NCBI GenBank assembly: GCA_020846635.1
Contig: JADLDO010000064.1
Span: 186,001 to 250,000 of the forward strand
Source of the DNA: Caldilineaceae bacterium
GTDB lineage: Bacteria > Chloroflexota > Anaerolineae > Caldilineales > Caldilineaceae
Length of the DNA stretch: 64,000 bases
Direction of reading: 5' to 3'
Position numbers and translations under genes: made by a program. The notes under the pieces are model-generated. The model saw only the letters and a list, made by a program, of their open reading frames with translations, was not told the DNA's origin and made no database searches. Of this stretch, positions 1 to 7,314 are shown piece after piece; positions within the stretch are counted from its first letter, which is position 1, and each line of letters starts with the position of its first letter.

Positions 1-581
1 AGACCAACGATCCATTCAGCGGCAGCGAGGATCCCCGCGCCTCCGGCAATGGCTCGCTCATGCGTCTTGCTCCGGTGCCAATGTTCTACTATCCCGACAT
101 CACCGAGGCCATTCACTACAGCGGCGAAAGCTCACGCACCACCCACGCCGCGCCGGAATGTGTCGATGGCTGCCGCTATTTTGCGCTGCTGCTTTGCCAG
201 GCCTTTGCAGGCCAGGAGAAAGAGGCACTGCTCGCCCCACCCGACCCTGAACTGTTCTCCCCACCCCTGGCTCCCAAGATTGCAGCCATCGCCAGAGGCG
301 ACTATCGCGCCAAGACTCGTGACCGCATCGTGGGCAACGGCTACGTAGTCAACAGCCTCGAGGCTGCGATCTGGTCTTTTGCCACCACTGCAACCTACCA
401 GGAGGCCATCCTCACCGCAGTCAATTTGGGTGACGACGCCGACACAACCGCGGCCATCTGCGGCCAAATCGCCGGTGCCTACTATGGCGTAAGCGGCATC
501 CCCCCTGCATGGCTGGCAAAACTCGCCCTGCGCAGCGAGATCGAAGCCCTCGCCGACCGTCTCCTGCCCGCGCCGGTTTAG
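1..581 (+). CDS. ADP-ribosylglycohydrolase family protein (5' truncated by window edge)
   Basis: The reading frame is open from base 3, so the true start lies outside the window; the ATG at 60 is internal. The family (DraG/ARH-like) removes ADP-ribose from proteins or small molecules using a di-metal centre in the cytoplasm. Two family hallmarks are visible: GNGSLMRLAPV across bases 45-77, which carries the conserved Gly-Asn-Gly-Ser-Met turn, and NLGDDADTTAA at 423-455, whose aspartates bind the metal ions. About 192 C-terminal residues are present, compared with roughly 250-330 in complete family members. The following APH-like kinase starts 40 bases downstream on the same strand, so the two may be co-transcribed. 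Target specificity cannot be told from sequence. Confidence 0.9.
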   Translation, partial: TNDPFSGSEDPRASGNGSLMRLAPVPMFYYPDITEAIHYSGESSRTTHAAPECVDGCRYFALLLCQAFAGQEKEALLAPPDPELFSPPLAPKIAAIARGDYRAKTRDRIVGNGYVVNSLEAAIWSFATTATYQEAILTAVNLGDDADTTAAICGQIAGAYYGVSGIPPAWLAKLALRSEIEALADRLLPAPV

Positions 582-621
582 CTCCTACTTCCTGAACAGA
601 GCTACAGCAAAAGGGGGAATT

Positions 622-1587
622 ATGTCTACTCATCTAGCGAAGCATCGAGCAGCAATGGAGCGGCAGGCATACCCGGTTGTCGAGCAATTCGTTCAACTGC
701 ACCCTGAATATTCCATAGATGCGAATCAGTCCGGTAGCCAGAGCGTCACCAACTATGTGATCTTTGGACATCGCGGCCATGAACCTATCATCTTCAAATA
801 CTTTTGCGAAGATGAACGCAAAGCGCGTGAGATCTACGGGCTGCGCCATTTCGCCCAAACAGGATTGGTTCCAGAACTATTAGCGGATGACGGCAAGCGC
901 CTGATTGTACAATCACACATCCCTGGCGGGTGGATTTCAAGTCCAGGGGATCCAGACTTTGACGCTGTTGAGACGCAGCGCGCCGGGCACACACTTGGGC
1001 AGGCGACTGCCACACTGCTCAACGTACCATTGACCCCACAGGCTGCGCGCGATTTTGAAAGTCGATTCTACGATGGCCTACTCCTGGAGAGGTACTTCCG
1101 CGACATCCTCGATGCATCTTGGCAGATCCACCAGAAGGTGGATGTTTACCGCGACCCACTCTTTGCCCGCTCGCTAGAAAGCATTGAAGCCAATCTCCCC
1201 TATATACTCAGACAAAAACGTCTCCTCTATCACCAGGACGCCATGAACATGCACTTTTACAAAGGTGCTTTCATGGGCTTCTTCGACCTAGAAATGTGCC
1301 GCGTGGGAACAGAGGCTATGCAAATCGGCTCGCTTTGGAATTTCTTCGCACTCCACGGCGAGTGGAGTGCGTTTGCTCAAGGCTTTGCCGTGGCTTCCGG
1401 GCGGCAGTTGGATGAACACGACCTAGCCGCCGGTCGCGCCTTCGCCCATTTCCTAGTCTGGCGCTATGCCTCACACTCTGGACGTTGGCAAGGTGAAGCG
1501 CAAGAGACGGGAACTGCAACAGAAAAGGAAGAAAAGGCCGCGGCCTATCTGCGCTCCATTGAGCTAAACAATCGTGTGGGGTGGTGA
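622..1587 (+). CDS. APH/choline-kinase-like phosphotransferase of unknown substrate
   Basis: A 321-residue protein with the layout of the aminoglycoside phosphotransferase-like kinase fold. The catalytic-loop equivalent is HQDAMN at residues 204-209 (the family norm is HxDxxxxN, so the Asp-to-Asn spacing is shortened), and the metal-binding equivalent is FFDLE around residues 220-224. The N-terminal lobe has a plausible ATP-binding lysine in IIFKYF. The shortened catalytic loop means it could be a divergent kinase or a degenerate one; the substrate could be a sugar, an amino alcohol or an antibiotic. The start is supported by a purine-rich GGGGG stretch about 6 bases upstream of ATG. No terminator is visible after it before the T-box promoter. 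Confidence 0.6.
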   Translation: MSTHLAKHRAAMERQAYPVVEQFVQLHPEYSIDANQSGSQSVTNYVIFGHRGHEPIIFKYFCEDERKAREIYGLRHFAQTGLVPELLADDGKRLIVQSHIPGGWISSPGDPDFDAVETQRAGHTLGQATATLLNVPLTPQAARDFESRFYDGLLLERYFRDILDASWQIHQKVDVYRDPLFARSLESIEANLPYILRQKRLLYHQDAMNMHFYKGAFMGFFDLEMCRVGTEAMQIGSLWNFFALHGEWSAFAQGFAVASGRQLDEHDLAAGRAFAHFLVWRYASHSGRWQGEAQETGTATEKEEKAAAYLRSIELNNRVGW

Positions 1588-1708
1588 ACCCTCAAGAAAG
1601 CACGCGACTACATCAAAATAATGCTACCTCCCCTCTCTGCGGCTCGGAGGCTCTGCACGAGCAACCTCCGAGAATCGCACCTTGTACGCCAAAATCTCGT
1701 CAACAAGA

Positions 1709-1737
1709 TTGACACGCGCATGGCGCTGTGCTAGAGT
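1709..1737 (+). promoter_or_regulatory. Sigma70-type promoter for the T-box/aspS transcript
   Basis: TTGACA at 1709-1714 is separated by exactly 17 bases from TAGAGT at 1732-1737, and TGC directly precedes the -10. It sits just upstream of the T-box leader, so transcription would start near 1744. Confidence 0.7.
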
Positions 1738-1744
1738 TTTCGCT

Positions 1745-2092
1745 AATTGAATGATTGACCAGGCAAAGGCTATGACAGGGACATGCAGTTCAGGTCATGC
1801 AGCGCACAGCGAGCGATGGCTCAACGAATGTTGAACGGTGAAAGCATCGACGCTCATCCTGCAACTGTGACACCCTAGAGCCGACCGATGAACCCGGTGT
1901 CGTTGCAAAATAAACCGGCAGTAGTTGGCTTCCGGGCCGCGCCCGTTATCGCGCCGCAGTTTAACCTTGCGCGAGGTTTCTCTCGAATGGCAAGGCGAAC
2001 TGCATGAGGCACGCGCAAAGCGTGTAAATGGCGGTGGTACCACGATGCGGCTTTGGCCCTCGTCCTCCAAGAGGACGGGGGCTTTTTGTTTT
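1745..2092 (+). promoter_or_regulatory. T-box riboswitch leader upstream of aspartyl-tRNA synthetase
   Basis: The leader shows the T-box antiterminator sequence GGTGGTACCACG at 2033-2044 followed by a strong terminator (2056-2087). Upstream are Stem I hallmarks: AGCGAG at 1808-1813, a helix pairing GAGCGATG (1811-1818) with CATC/GCTC (1845-1855), and the distal GGTGAAAGC at 1837-1845. Such leaders sense uncharged tRNA: a specifier codon pairs with the anticodon and the free 3' end pairs with the antiterminator bulge, allowing readthrough. The specifier cannot be assigned by eye. GAC (1869-1871, Asp) is followed by A and lies seven bases before GAGC; AAC (1863-1865, Asn) and ACT (1864-1866, Thr) also lie in the region. 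The bulge reads TGGT, which would best match a tRNA ending in ACCA. Confidence 0.87.
2056..2088 (+). terminator. T-box intrinsic terminator
   Basis: A 12-bp stem (one G-T pair) pairs 2056-2067 with 2071-2082 around a CAA loop and is followed by TTTTTG. Its 5' arm would be partly captured by the antiterminator when uncharged tRNA binds. Confidence 0.9.
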
Positions 2093-2152
2093 CCATGTTC
2101 GGCACGTTTCGAGAATGTTATGTCATCTAATTGAAGTTCAGGAGAAACCATC

Positions 2153-3481
2153 ATGTCACTACCCGCAACGGCGCTCACGCGCAGCTATACGCATGAACTG
2201 CCCCATTTGACTGGTGAACGGGTTCTGCTCCAGGGCTGGGTTCATGCCCTGCGCAAGCTGGGCGGCGTCAGTTTCCTCATCTTGCGCGACGGTTGGGGAA
2301 CGGCCCAGATCATTGTAGAGAACGAAGCCCAACTCGCGCCACTACAAGAGGGCAATCTCATGCCCGAAAGTGTCATCAGCATCGAAGGCGAAGTACGCGC
2401 CACGCCTCAGGCCCCCGGTGGTGTGGAGATCGGTGATCCCACGATTACAGTGCTGACCCCCATAGCCGAGCCCCTCCCTGTCGTGATCAGCAAGCGCGAG
2501 ATCAACGCCGCGCTGCCCACGCTCCTCGATCATGCCGTCGTCGCCAATCGCCACCCAGCGCGCCGCGCCCTCTTTCGCCTCGGCGCAGGCGTCATGGCGG
2601 CATTCCGCAGCCATCTCAACGAACGGGGCTTCACCGAAATTCAGACGCCAAAGCTGGTCGCCTCTGCCACCGAGAGCGGTGCTAACGTCTTTGGCGTGGA
2701 TTACTTTGGGCGGCGCGCCTATTTGGCGCAAAGCCCTCAATTCTACAAACAAGTCATGGTCGGCGTCTTTGAACGGGTCTTTGAGGTCGGCCCCGTCTTT
2801 CGCGCCGAACCACATGACACGATCCGCCACATCAACGAATATGTCAGCCTCGACGTGGAGTTTGGTTTTATCGAAGATCACTTTACCGTGATGTCCCTGC
2901 TGCGCGACATATTAGCGGGTATCTTCAACCATTTGCAGGAACAGTACGCACCCGAAGTCGCTCTGACTACGGCAACACTGCCCCATGTCCCGGCAACCAT
3001 TCCCTATATCCATTTTAGCGAAGCACAGGAGCTAATCTTTGCGCGTCACGGCGTGGATGTGCGCGGCGAGCCTGACCTCTCACCCCAGGACGAGCGTTGG
3101 CTGGGTGAATGGGCGCGCCAGGAGTATGGGAGCGATTTCCTCTTTGTGACTGGCTATCCCATGCAAAAACGCCCCTTCTACACCCATCCCGACCCGGCGC
3201 GCCCAACCTACTCCAATTCCTTTGACCTGCTCTTCCGCGGCATTGAACTGGTGACAGGCGGGCAGCGGCTCCATCGCTACGATGACTATCTAGAAGCCCT
3301 CGCCCGCGCGGGCCAGTCGCCGGAGCCATTTGCGGCATACCTCGAAGCCTTCCGCTACGGTATGCCCCCTCACGGCGGCTTTGCCATCGGCATGGAGCGG
3401 CTGCTCATGCAGCTAACCGGCGCACCCAACGTGCGCCTAACCACCCTGTTCCCGCGTGATCTGACGCGCCTGACGCCGTAG
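2153..3481 (+). CDS. aspS: Aspartyl-tRNA synthetase, archaeal type, probably non-discriminating (Asp/Asn)
   Basis: A class II aminoacyl-tRNA synthetase of 442 residues, the compact archaeal/eukaryotic AspRS form without the bacterial GAD insertion. It has an N-terminal OB-fold anticodon-binding domain (residues ~20-105) and a catalytic core with motif 2 around VFRAEPHDT and motif 3 near GGFAIGMERLLMQ. Studies of archaeal AspRS link two OB-fold positions to relaxed specificity: tryptophan replaced by histidine and lysine replaced by proline. Here these positions read GWVH (His31) and APGG (Pro88), matching the non-discriminating form, which makes Asp-tRNA(Asn) for conversion by GatCAB amidotransferase. 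That assignment rests on a hand alignment. An AGGAG site precedes the ATG. It is expressed from the T-box leader. A standard bacterial AspRS may exist elsewhere. Confidence 0.9.
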   Translation: MSLPATALTRSYTHELPHLTGERVLLQGWVHALRKLGGVSFLILRDGWGTAQIIVENEAQLAPLQEGNLMPESVISIEGEVRATPQAPGGVEIGDPTITVLTPIAEPLPVVISKREINAALPTLLDHAVVANRHPARRALFRLGAGVMAAFRSHLNERGFTEIQTPKLVASATESGANVFGVDYFGRRAYLAQSPQFYKQVMVGVFERVFEVGPVFRAEPHDTIRHINEYVSLDVEFGFIEDHFTVMSLLRDILAGIFNHLQEQYAPEVALTTATLPHVPATIPYIHFSEAQELIFARHGVDVRGEPDLSPQDERWLGEWARQEYGSDFLFVTGYPMQKRPFYTHPDPARPTYSNSFDLLFRGIELVTGGQRLHRYDDYLEALARAGQSPEPFAAYLEAFRYGMPPHGGFAIGMERLLMQLTGAPNVRLTTLFPRDLTRLTP

Positions 3482-3570
3482 GCGACAGTGAGAAAACCGG
3501 GAGGTCAAAATACAGGCCATCCATGCACATGAGCCATCTTTAGTTAGCCATTGCGGTATCTGGCGAACTC

Positions 3571-3599
3571 TTGTCACTTCCCCCGTCCGGTGCTATACT
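3571..3599 (+). promoter_or_regulatory. Sigma70-type promoter
   Basis: TTGTCA at 3571-3576, 17 bases, TATACT at 3594-3599, preceded by TGC. It lies in the 245-base gap after aspS and about 120 bases before the next gene, leaving an untranslated leader with no structure I could recognise. Confidence 0.65.
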
Positions 3600-3726
3600 T
3601 TGCGGAATATAGGCTGCCAACAGGGTTCTTGATGATATTCTCGATCATAGCCCCAACCGCAGCATTGATTTCAGCCTGGGCGAAAGCCTAGCGCGCAGAG
3701 CAGTTCAAAGTAGCAAGGAACTTCCT

Positions 3727-4029
3727 ATGCCAATTAGCACTTCATCGTTCGGCGATGAGCGCGATGGCCGTTATTCTGAGTATGAATCGCCAGAGCAGTT
3801 TGAGACAGAGAGCATGGACTTTGCCGGTCTGTCTGCAGAAAGCGCCGAGAATCTGCTCAAACGCTTAGGTGGCGGCGTAGCCGAAAAGAACAGCGTTGTC
3901 GAAGGTATCGGCTGGAAGGCGTTCATCCAACCCAACGATGCTGGCGTTACCGTCCAATTTGACGCGCACGACGAACTCTTGGACGATCTCATCCGCCGCT
4001 TTGAAGAAATGGCCGCACGCGCCGTCTAG
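3727..4029 (+). CDS. Small acidic protein of unknown function
   Basis: A 100-residue protein that I do not recognise. The first ~35 residues are rich in Ser, Asp and Glu and probably disordered. The remainder (from ~residue 38) is a compact alpha/beta segment ending in the predicted helix LLDDLIRRFEEMAARA. There is no signal peptide or membrane segment, so it is likely cytoplasmic. An AAGGA site 7 bases before ATG and the promoter at 3571-3599 support translation. It ends 9 bases before the mevalonate-pathway decarboxylase, so the two are probably co-transcribed. It might be a partner of that enzyme, but nothing in the sequence shows it. Confidence 0.6.
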   Translation: MPISTSSFGDERDGRYSEYESPEQFETESMDFAGLSAESAENLLKRLGGGVAEKNSVVEGIGWKAFIQPNDAGVTVQFDAHDELLDDLIRRFEEMAARAV

Positions 4030-4038
4030 ACCCCACTC

Positions 4039-5040
4039 ATGCCCAAGACGACCATTCGTGCAGGCAGTAATATCGCGTTTATTAAATATTGGGGGGTGGA
4101 AGACGCAGCCATCAACCTCCCCCAGACCAGCAGTATCAGCATGACGTTAGCCGATGCCTACACCACGACCACTGTGGAGTGGCAAAGCAGCAGCGCACAG
4201 GCCGGCGACCAAGATGACGACATTGTGATCGATGGACGCACCTTAAGGGGCGAGGCAGGGGCGCGTGTAGTACGTCACCTTGACCGTATTCGCGCACTTG
4301 CCGGAACCAACCAACGGGCGCGTGTCGCCAGTCGCAACAATTTCCCAATGGCGTCAGGCATTGCCTCCTCGGCCAGCGGTTTTGCCGCGCTGACCGTGGC
4401 GGCATGTCAAGCCCTGGGGCTTGACATGAACGCGACGCAGCTCTCCGCATTGGCGCGGCTGGGGAGTGGCTCCGCCTGTCGCAGCCTATTTGGGGGCTTC
4501 GTCCTCTGGGATCGAGGCTATGACCACGAAACCAGCGTAGCGCGCATGTTGTTCTTGCCCGAACATTGGGATCTGTATGATCTGGTCGCCATTGTCAGTC
4601 ATGGCGAGAAAAAAGTCAGCAGCGAAGGTGGACATCGCCTGGCTGCCACCAGTCCGCTCAATCAGGCGCGGGTCGAGCATGTCAAGACCTTGCTGCCCAT
4701 CGTGCAAGAGGCGATAGCCCAGTGCGACCTGGAGCAATTGGGGGAAGCCATCGAATGGGACGCCCTTGCCATGCATGCTGTCATGCAAACAGGCTCCCCC
4801 AGCCTGCTCTACTGGCAGCCAGGCACGCTAGAGGTCATTCAAGCCGTACGGCGCTGGCGTGACGAAGAGGGGCTTGCCGCCTATTTCACGATTGATGCCG
4901 GGCCAAACGTCCATGTCCTTTGCGCCGCAGAGGATGCGCCAACCGTGCAGGCGCACCTAGCGGCCTTGCCATCAGTGGTTGATGTACTTGTCAGCCGTCC
5001 GGGTCCGGCCCCCTACGCCGTGACCGACCCTTTGTTTTAA
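4039..5040 (+). CDS. mvaD: Diphosphomevalonate decarboxylase (or phosphomevalonate decarboxylase)
   Basis: A GHMP-superfamily enzyme of 333 residues that performs the ATP-dependent decarboxylation producing isopentenyl diphosphate (or isopentenyl phosphate) in the mevalonate route. Visible family signatures are KYWG near residue 16, the ATP-binding loop [15 protein letters not shown] at ~100-114, SGSACRS at 143-149, and the C-terminal TIDAGPN whose Asp286 matches the catalytic aspartate. Length is normal for the family. A Chloroflexota relative (Roseiflexus) is known to use the same fold on the monophosphate in the alternative mevalonate route, so the substrate is open. No other mevalonate gene is in the window. 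ATG follows the stop of the small acidic protein by 9 bases. Confidence 0.88.
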   Translation: MPKTTIRAGSNIAFIKYWGVEDAAINLPQTSSISMTLADAYTTTTVEWQSSSAQAGDQDDDIVIDGRTLRGEAGARVVRHLDRIRALAGTNQRARVASRNNFPMASGIASSASGFAALTVAACQALGLDMNATQLSALARLGSGSACRSLFGGFVLWDRGYDHETSVARMLFLPEHWDLYDLVAIVSHGEKKVSSEGGHRLAATSPLNQARVEHVKTLLPIVQEAIAQCDLEQLGEAIEWDALAMHAVMQTGSPSLLYWQPGTLEVIQAVRRWRDEEGLAAYFTIDAGPNVHVLCAAEDAPTVQAHLAALPSVVDVLVSRPGPAPYAVTDPLF

Positions 5041-5115
5041 TCACTTTGCAGCATAGAGACTTGGAAACATGCAAATATCTTGGACTCACAGCCATTCGGG
5101 AAGGAGAACTTGACC

Positions 5116-5823
5116 ATGAGCAAGCTGCCAGGTGGTGCCCTTGCCAGCCGGCCCCTTCACTTCATCTGGATCGCCGATTGTTCCGGTTCTATGAGTGTGG
5201 ACGGCAAAATCCAGGCGCTCAACAACGCCATCCGCGAAGCCATACCCCATATGCAGCAGGTGGCAAGCGAAAACCCCAACGCGCAGGTCATGGTGCGCGC
5301 CCTTGCCTTTTCGAATGGCGCACGCTGGCACATTTCACAGCCGGTTAACGTCCAAGACTTCCGCTGGCAAGACCTCAAGGCCGAAGGCGTCACCGATCTG
5401 GGCAAAGCGCTAAATATGCTGGCAGATGTCCTCAGCCCCGAAGCGATGCCGGGCCGCGCGCTGCCGCCTGTGCTGGTCCTCATTTCAGATGGACAGCCCA
5501 CCGACAATTTTGACGCGGGGTTGAAGGCGCTGATGGATTCCCCCTGGGGCAAGAAAGCCGTACGCATCGCCATCGCCATTGGCGAAGATGCCGACCATGA
5601 CATTCTCCAACGCTATATCGGCCATCCCGAATTTAAGCCGATGCAGGCCAACAATGCCGAAACACTGGTTCGTTACATCAAGTGGGCCTCCACCGAAGTC
5701 CTCAAGTCCGCATCATCGCCCGCGAGCCAAATGCTCGATATGACTGCCACCAATGTCAATGTCCCGCTCCCAGCCACACCAGACCCAGCCACCCCTCCAG
5801 ATACCGCCGCCGATGTCTGGTAG
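5116..5823 (+). CDS. von Willebrand factor A domain protein, TerY-like
   Basis: A 235-residue cytoplasmic vWA domain protein. The metal-ion-dependent adhesion site is intact: DCSGS at residues 21-25, a conserved Thr in GVTDLG, and Asp in LISDGQPTD. Such TerY-like proteins bind partner proteins in phosphorylation-linked modules. The start at 5116 is preferred over 5080 because GGAG lies 9-12 bases upstream. The C-terminal ~35 residues are Pro/Ala/Thr rich and probably a flexible tail. The PP2C gene begins inside its last codons (start at 5813), so the two are translationally coupled. A vWA-PP2C-kinase grouping is a known theme of TerY-P triads; the kinase here may be the RIO kinase downstream. 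Confidence 0.88.
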   Translation: MSKLPGGALASRPLHFIWIADCSGSMSVDGKIQALNNAIREAIPHMQQVASENPNAQVMVRALAFSNGARWHISQPVNVQDFRWQDLKAEGVTDLGKALNMLADVLSPEAMPGRALPPVLVLISDGQPTDNFDAGLKALMDSPWGKKAVRIAIAIGEDADHDILQRYIGHPEFKPMQANNAETLVRYIKWASTEVLKSASSPASQMLDMTATNVNVPLPATPDPATPPDTAADVW

Positions 5824-6667
5824 TGTCACATGGGATGTCATGGGGGCTAGTGTGCGCGGAGCAAATCACATGCGCACCAAACAGCCCAACCAAGATGCCA
5901 TCGCCTGGTATACGCCTGCCCATCGCGAAGATAACCTGATCCTGGCTATCTCCGATGGTCATGGCGCGCCGCGTTATCTACGCAGCCACAAGGGCGCGAA
6001 GCTTGCCGTCAAGCTGGCGCTGGAAATTCTCCAGGAGTTCGCCGCCGACCAAGAGGCCGCGGCCGAACTCGCCACCCTCCCCGATCACGCCGATGGACGT
6101 CTGCCGCGTACCCTCGTCCGCTCCTGGCAATCCGCCGTACGCCATGACCTGGCCGCGCACCCCTTCACGCCCGCCGAGCAGTTGATCTGGGACGAACAGC
6201 AGCGCAAGCAGGAGGATGACCCGATGCGCGCCTATGGGGCTACCCTACTCGCCGCCTTGATCACCCCGCGCTATCTCCTGCTCTTGCAGCTTGGCGATGG
6301 CGACATTCTCATTGTGGACTCAGCGGGACGCGTCGGTCGCCCACCCATGCCGCAGGATCCCCGCCTGATCGCCAACCAGACGACTTCACTCTGTGGGCCA
6401 ACGGCCTGGCAGGATATGCGCGCCTACTTCCAGCCCTTTACCGCGCGCCCGCCTGCCCTGGTCATGCTGGCAACCGATGGCTATTCCAACTCGTTTGCCG
6501 ATGAACAGGGTTTCACTGCCGCGGCCAGCGATATCCTCGACGCGATCCGCTCATTAGGCTCCCACCAAACGCGCGTGCAACTTCCTGGCTGGCTGCGTGC
6601 CACCTCCAAAGCCGGAAGTGGCGACGACATCTCCGTGGGCCTTGCCTATTCTGTCTATCGCGTATAA
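5813..6667 (+). CDS. PP2C-family serine/threonine protein phosphatase
   Basis: A 284-residue metal-dependent phosphatase. PP2C motifs appear in order: QPNQDA (~24-29), ISDGHG (~46-51) with metal-binding Asp and Gly, GATLLAALI, LGDGDILI, ATDGYSNSF with another metal ligand, and GDDIS near the C-terminus. A longer ORF begins at 5753, but the ATG at 5813 gives a normal domain start and overlaps the end of the vWA gene by 11 bases, which suggests coupling. There is no membrane segment, so it should be cytoplasmic. It would remove phosphates placed by a Ser/Thr kinase, plausibly the RIO kinase encoded 615 bases downstream. Confidence 0.9.
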   Translation: MSGSVTWDVMGASVRGANHMRTKQPNQDAIAWYTPAHREDNLILAISDGHGAPRYLRSHKGAKLAVKLALEILQEFAADQEAAAELATLPDHADGRLPRTLVRSWQSAVRHDLAAHPFTPAEQLIWDEQQRKQEDDPMRAYGATLLAALITPRYLLLLQLGDGDILIVDSAGRVGRPPMPQDPRLIANQTTSLCGPTAWQDMRAYFQPFTARPPALVMLATDGYSNSFADEQGFTAAASDILDAIRSLGSHQTRVQLPGWLRATSKAGSGDDISVGLAYSVYRV

Positions 6668-6710
6668 CCAATTTTGCGTATCGCTTTTCCTGTGCTATCG
6701 TCATATCTAT

Positions 6711-6741
6711 CGGTTTGTAGGCAACTCGCGCGCACAAACCG
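6711..6741 (+). other. Inverted repeat in the PP2C-RIO intergenic region
   Basis: CGGTTTGT (6711-6718) and ACAAACCG (6734-6741) are perfect 8-base inverted arms around a 15-base loop. It lies 44 bases after the PP2C stop. It could be a weak terminator or an operator; no T-run follows directly. Confidence 0.4.
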
Positions 6742-6789
6742 CGTATCAACTGGCTTTTTAGGATTTTTCTTCGCCAAAAAGGAGGCGTA

Positions 6790-6870
6790 ATGGCAGCCCA
6801 AGTGATTGTTTCTGCCCCTGAATTGAATATTCGGATGCGCCTACTGTTGGTGGAGACAGTGGCAGCCTAG
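6790..6870 (+). CDS. 26-residue micro-ORF, possible leader peptide
   Basis: ATG at 6790 follows AAAAAGGAGG (6775-6784) with a 5-base spacer, one of the strongest ribosome-binding sites in the window. The frame encodes MAAQVIVSAPELNIRM and ten further residues, then TAG at 6868-6870. The stop codon lies inside the 5' arm (6864-6872) of a perfect 9-base inverted repeat whose partner is at 6924-6932, so ribosomes reaching the stop would cover the helix. Two terminator hairpins follow. This is the arrangement of an attenuator leader, but the peptide itself matches nothing I know. Confidence 0.45.
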   Translation: MAAQVIVSAPELNIRMRLLLVETVAA

Positions 6871-6932
6871 ACTTCGCACGCCTTGTGCGATCCTGATTGA
6901 ACCAAACAACCAATCAACCAAGCGTCTAGGCT
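6864..6932 (+). other. Structured RNA element between the micro-ORF and the tandem terminators
   Basis: AGCCTAGAC (6864-6872) pairs perfectly with GTCTAGGCT (6924-6932). Inside this, TCGCAC (6874-6879) pairs with GTGCGA (6885-6890) around a 5-base loop. The result is a nested two-helix element with an A/C-rich single strand (6896-6923). Confidence 0.6.
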
Positions 6933-6966
6933 ACAACTGAGAAACGCCAGCCAACCTGTCTTTTAG

Positions 6967-7001
6967 CGGCCACGGGTGCATCCTGCCCTGTGGTCGTTTT
7001 T
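6967..7001 (+). terminator. Terminator hairpin 1 of a related pair
   Basis: CGGCCACGGG (6967-6976) pairs with CCTGTGGTCG (6987-6996), including two G-T pairs, followed by TTTTT (6997-7001). It shares its arms with hairpin 2 about 98 bases downstream. Confidence 0.75.
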
Positions 7002-7064
7002 GATTGGTTCATTGGTGGCGCAGCCTTGACCGGCACGCGCCCGCCACAAATCCAGCATCTTCTG

Positions 7065-7101
7065 CGGCCACGGGGACAATTGTCCTGTGTGGTCGTTTTT
7101 T
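7065..7101 (+). terminator. Terminator hairpin 2 of a related pair
   Basis: CGGCCAC (7065-7071) pairs with GTGGTCG (7089-7095), with an inner palindrome GGACAATTGTCC, followed by TTTTTT (7096-7101). The outer arms and T-run repeat those of hairpin 1, while the loops differ. Confidence 0.75.
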
Positions 7102-7137
7102 GTTGCCTATAGACGGAAGGTTTGAAAGGAGAGATAG

Positions 7138-7314
7138 ATGATGAACCATAAAATCGATCAAAGCGCAGATCAAGTCGAAGTCAGAGGAATCGAGACAGAG
7201 GTGGCTTTGTCTTGCCCACATGGACTGAACCAACGCAGCCAGAAGTATAGACCGATTATCTACTCCAACAGGAAACCGAACAGTGAACAACAGCTTACAA
7301 AGCTTGAACCATAA
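7138..7314 (+). CDS. 58-residue small ORF overlapping the RIO kinase start
   Basis: ATG-ATG at 7138 follows GAAAGGAGAG (7124-7133), a good ribosome-binding site. The product starts MMNHKIDQSADQVEVRG, is polar and basic towards the end, and has no membrane segment or known motif. Its last 32 bases overlap the beginning of the RIO kinase frame (GTG at 7283), so it could couple translation to the kinase. Because it could also be a chance frame in the leader, confidence is low. Confidence 0.35.
   Translation: MMNHKIDQSADQVEVRGIETEVALSCPHGLNQRSQKYRPIIYSNRKPNSEQQLTKLEP

Noticed and set aside
1795-2178. A 127-residue frame on the - strand across the T-box leader
   Set aside because: The region is explained by the T-box RNA on the other strand, and the frame has no translation signals or known motifs.
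5080-5115. N-terminal extension of the vWA protein from ATG 5080
   Set aside because: No ribosome-binding site there; a good one precedes ATG 5116, which also starts the vWA domain in the usual place.
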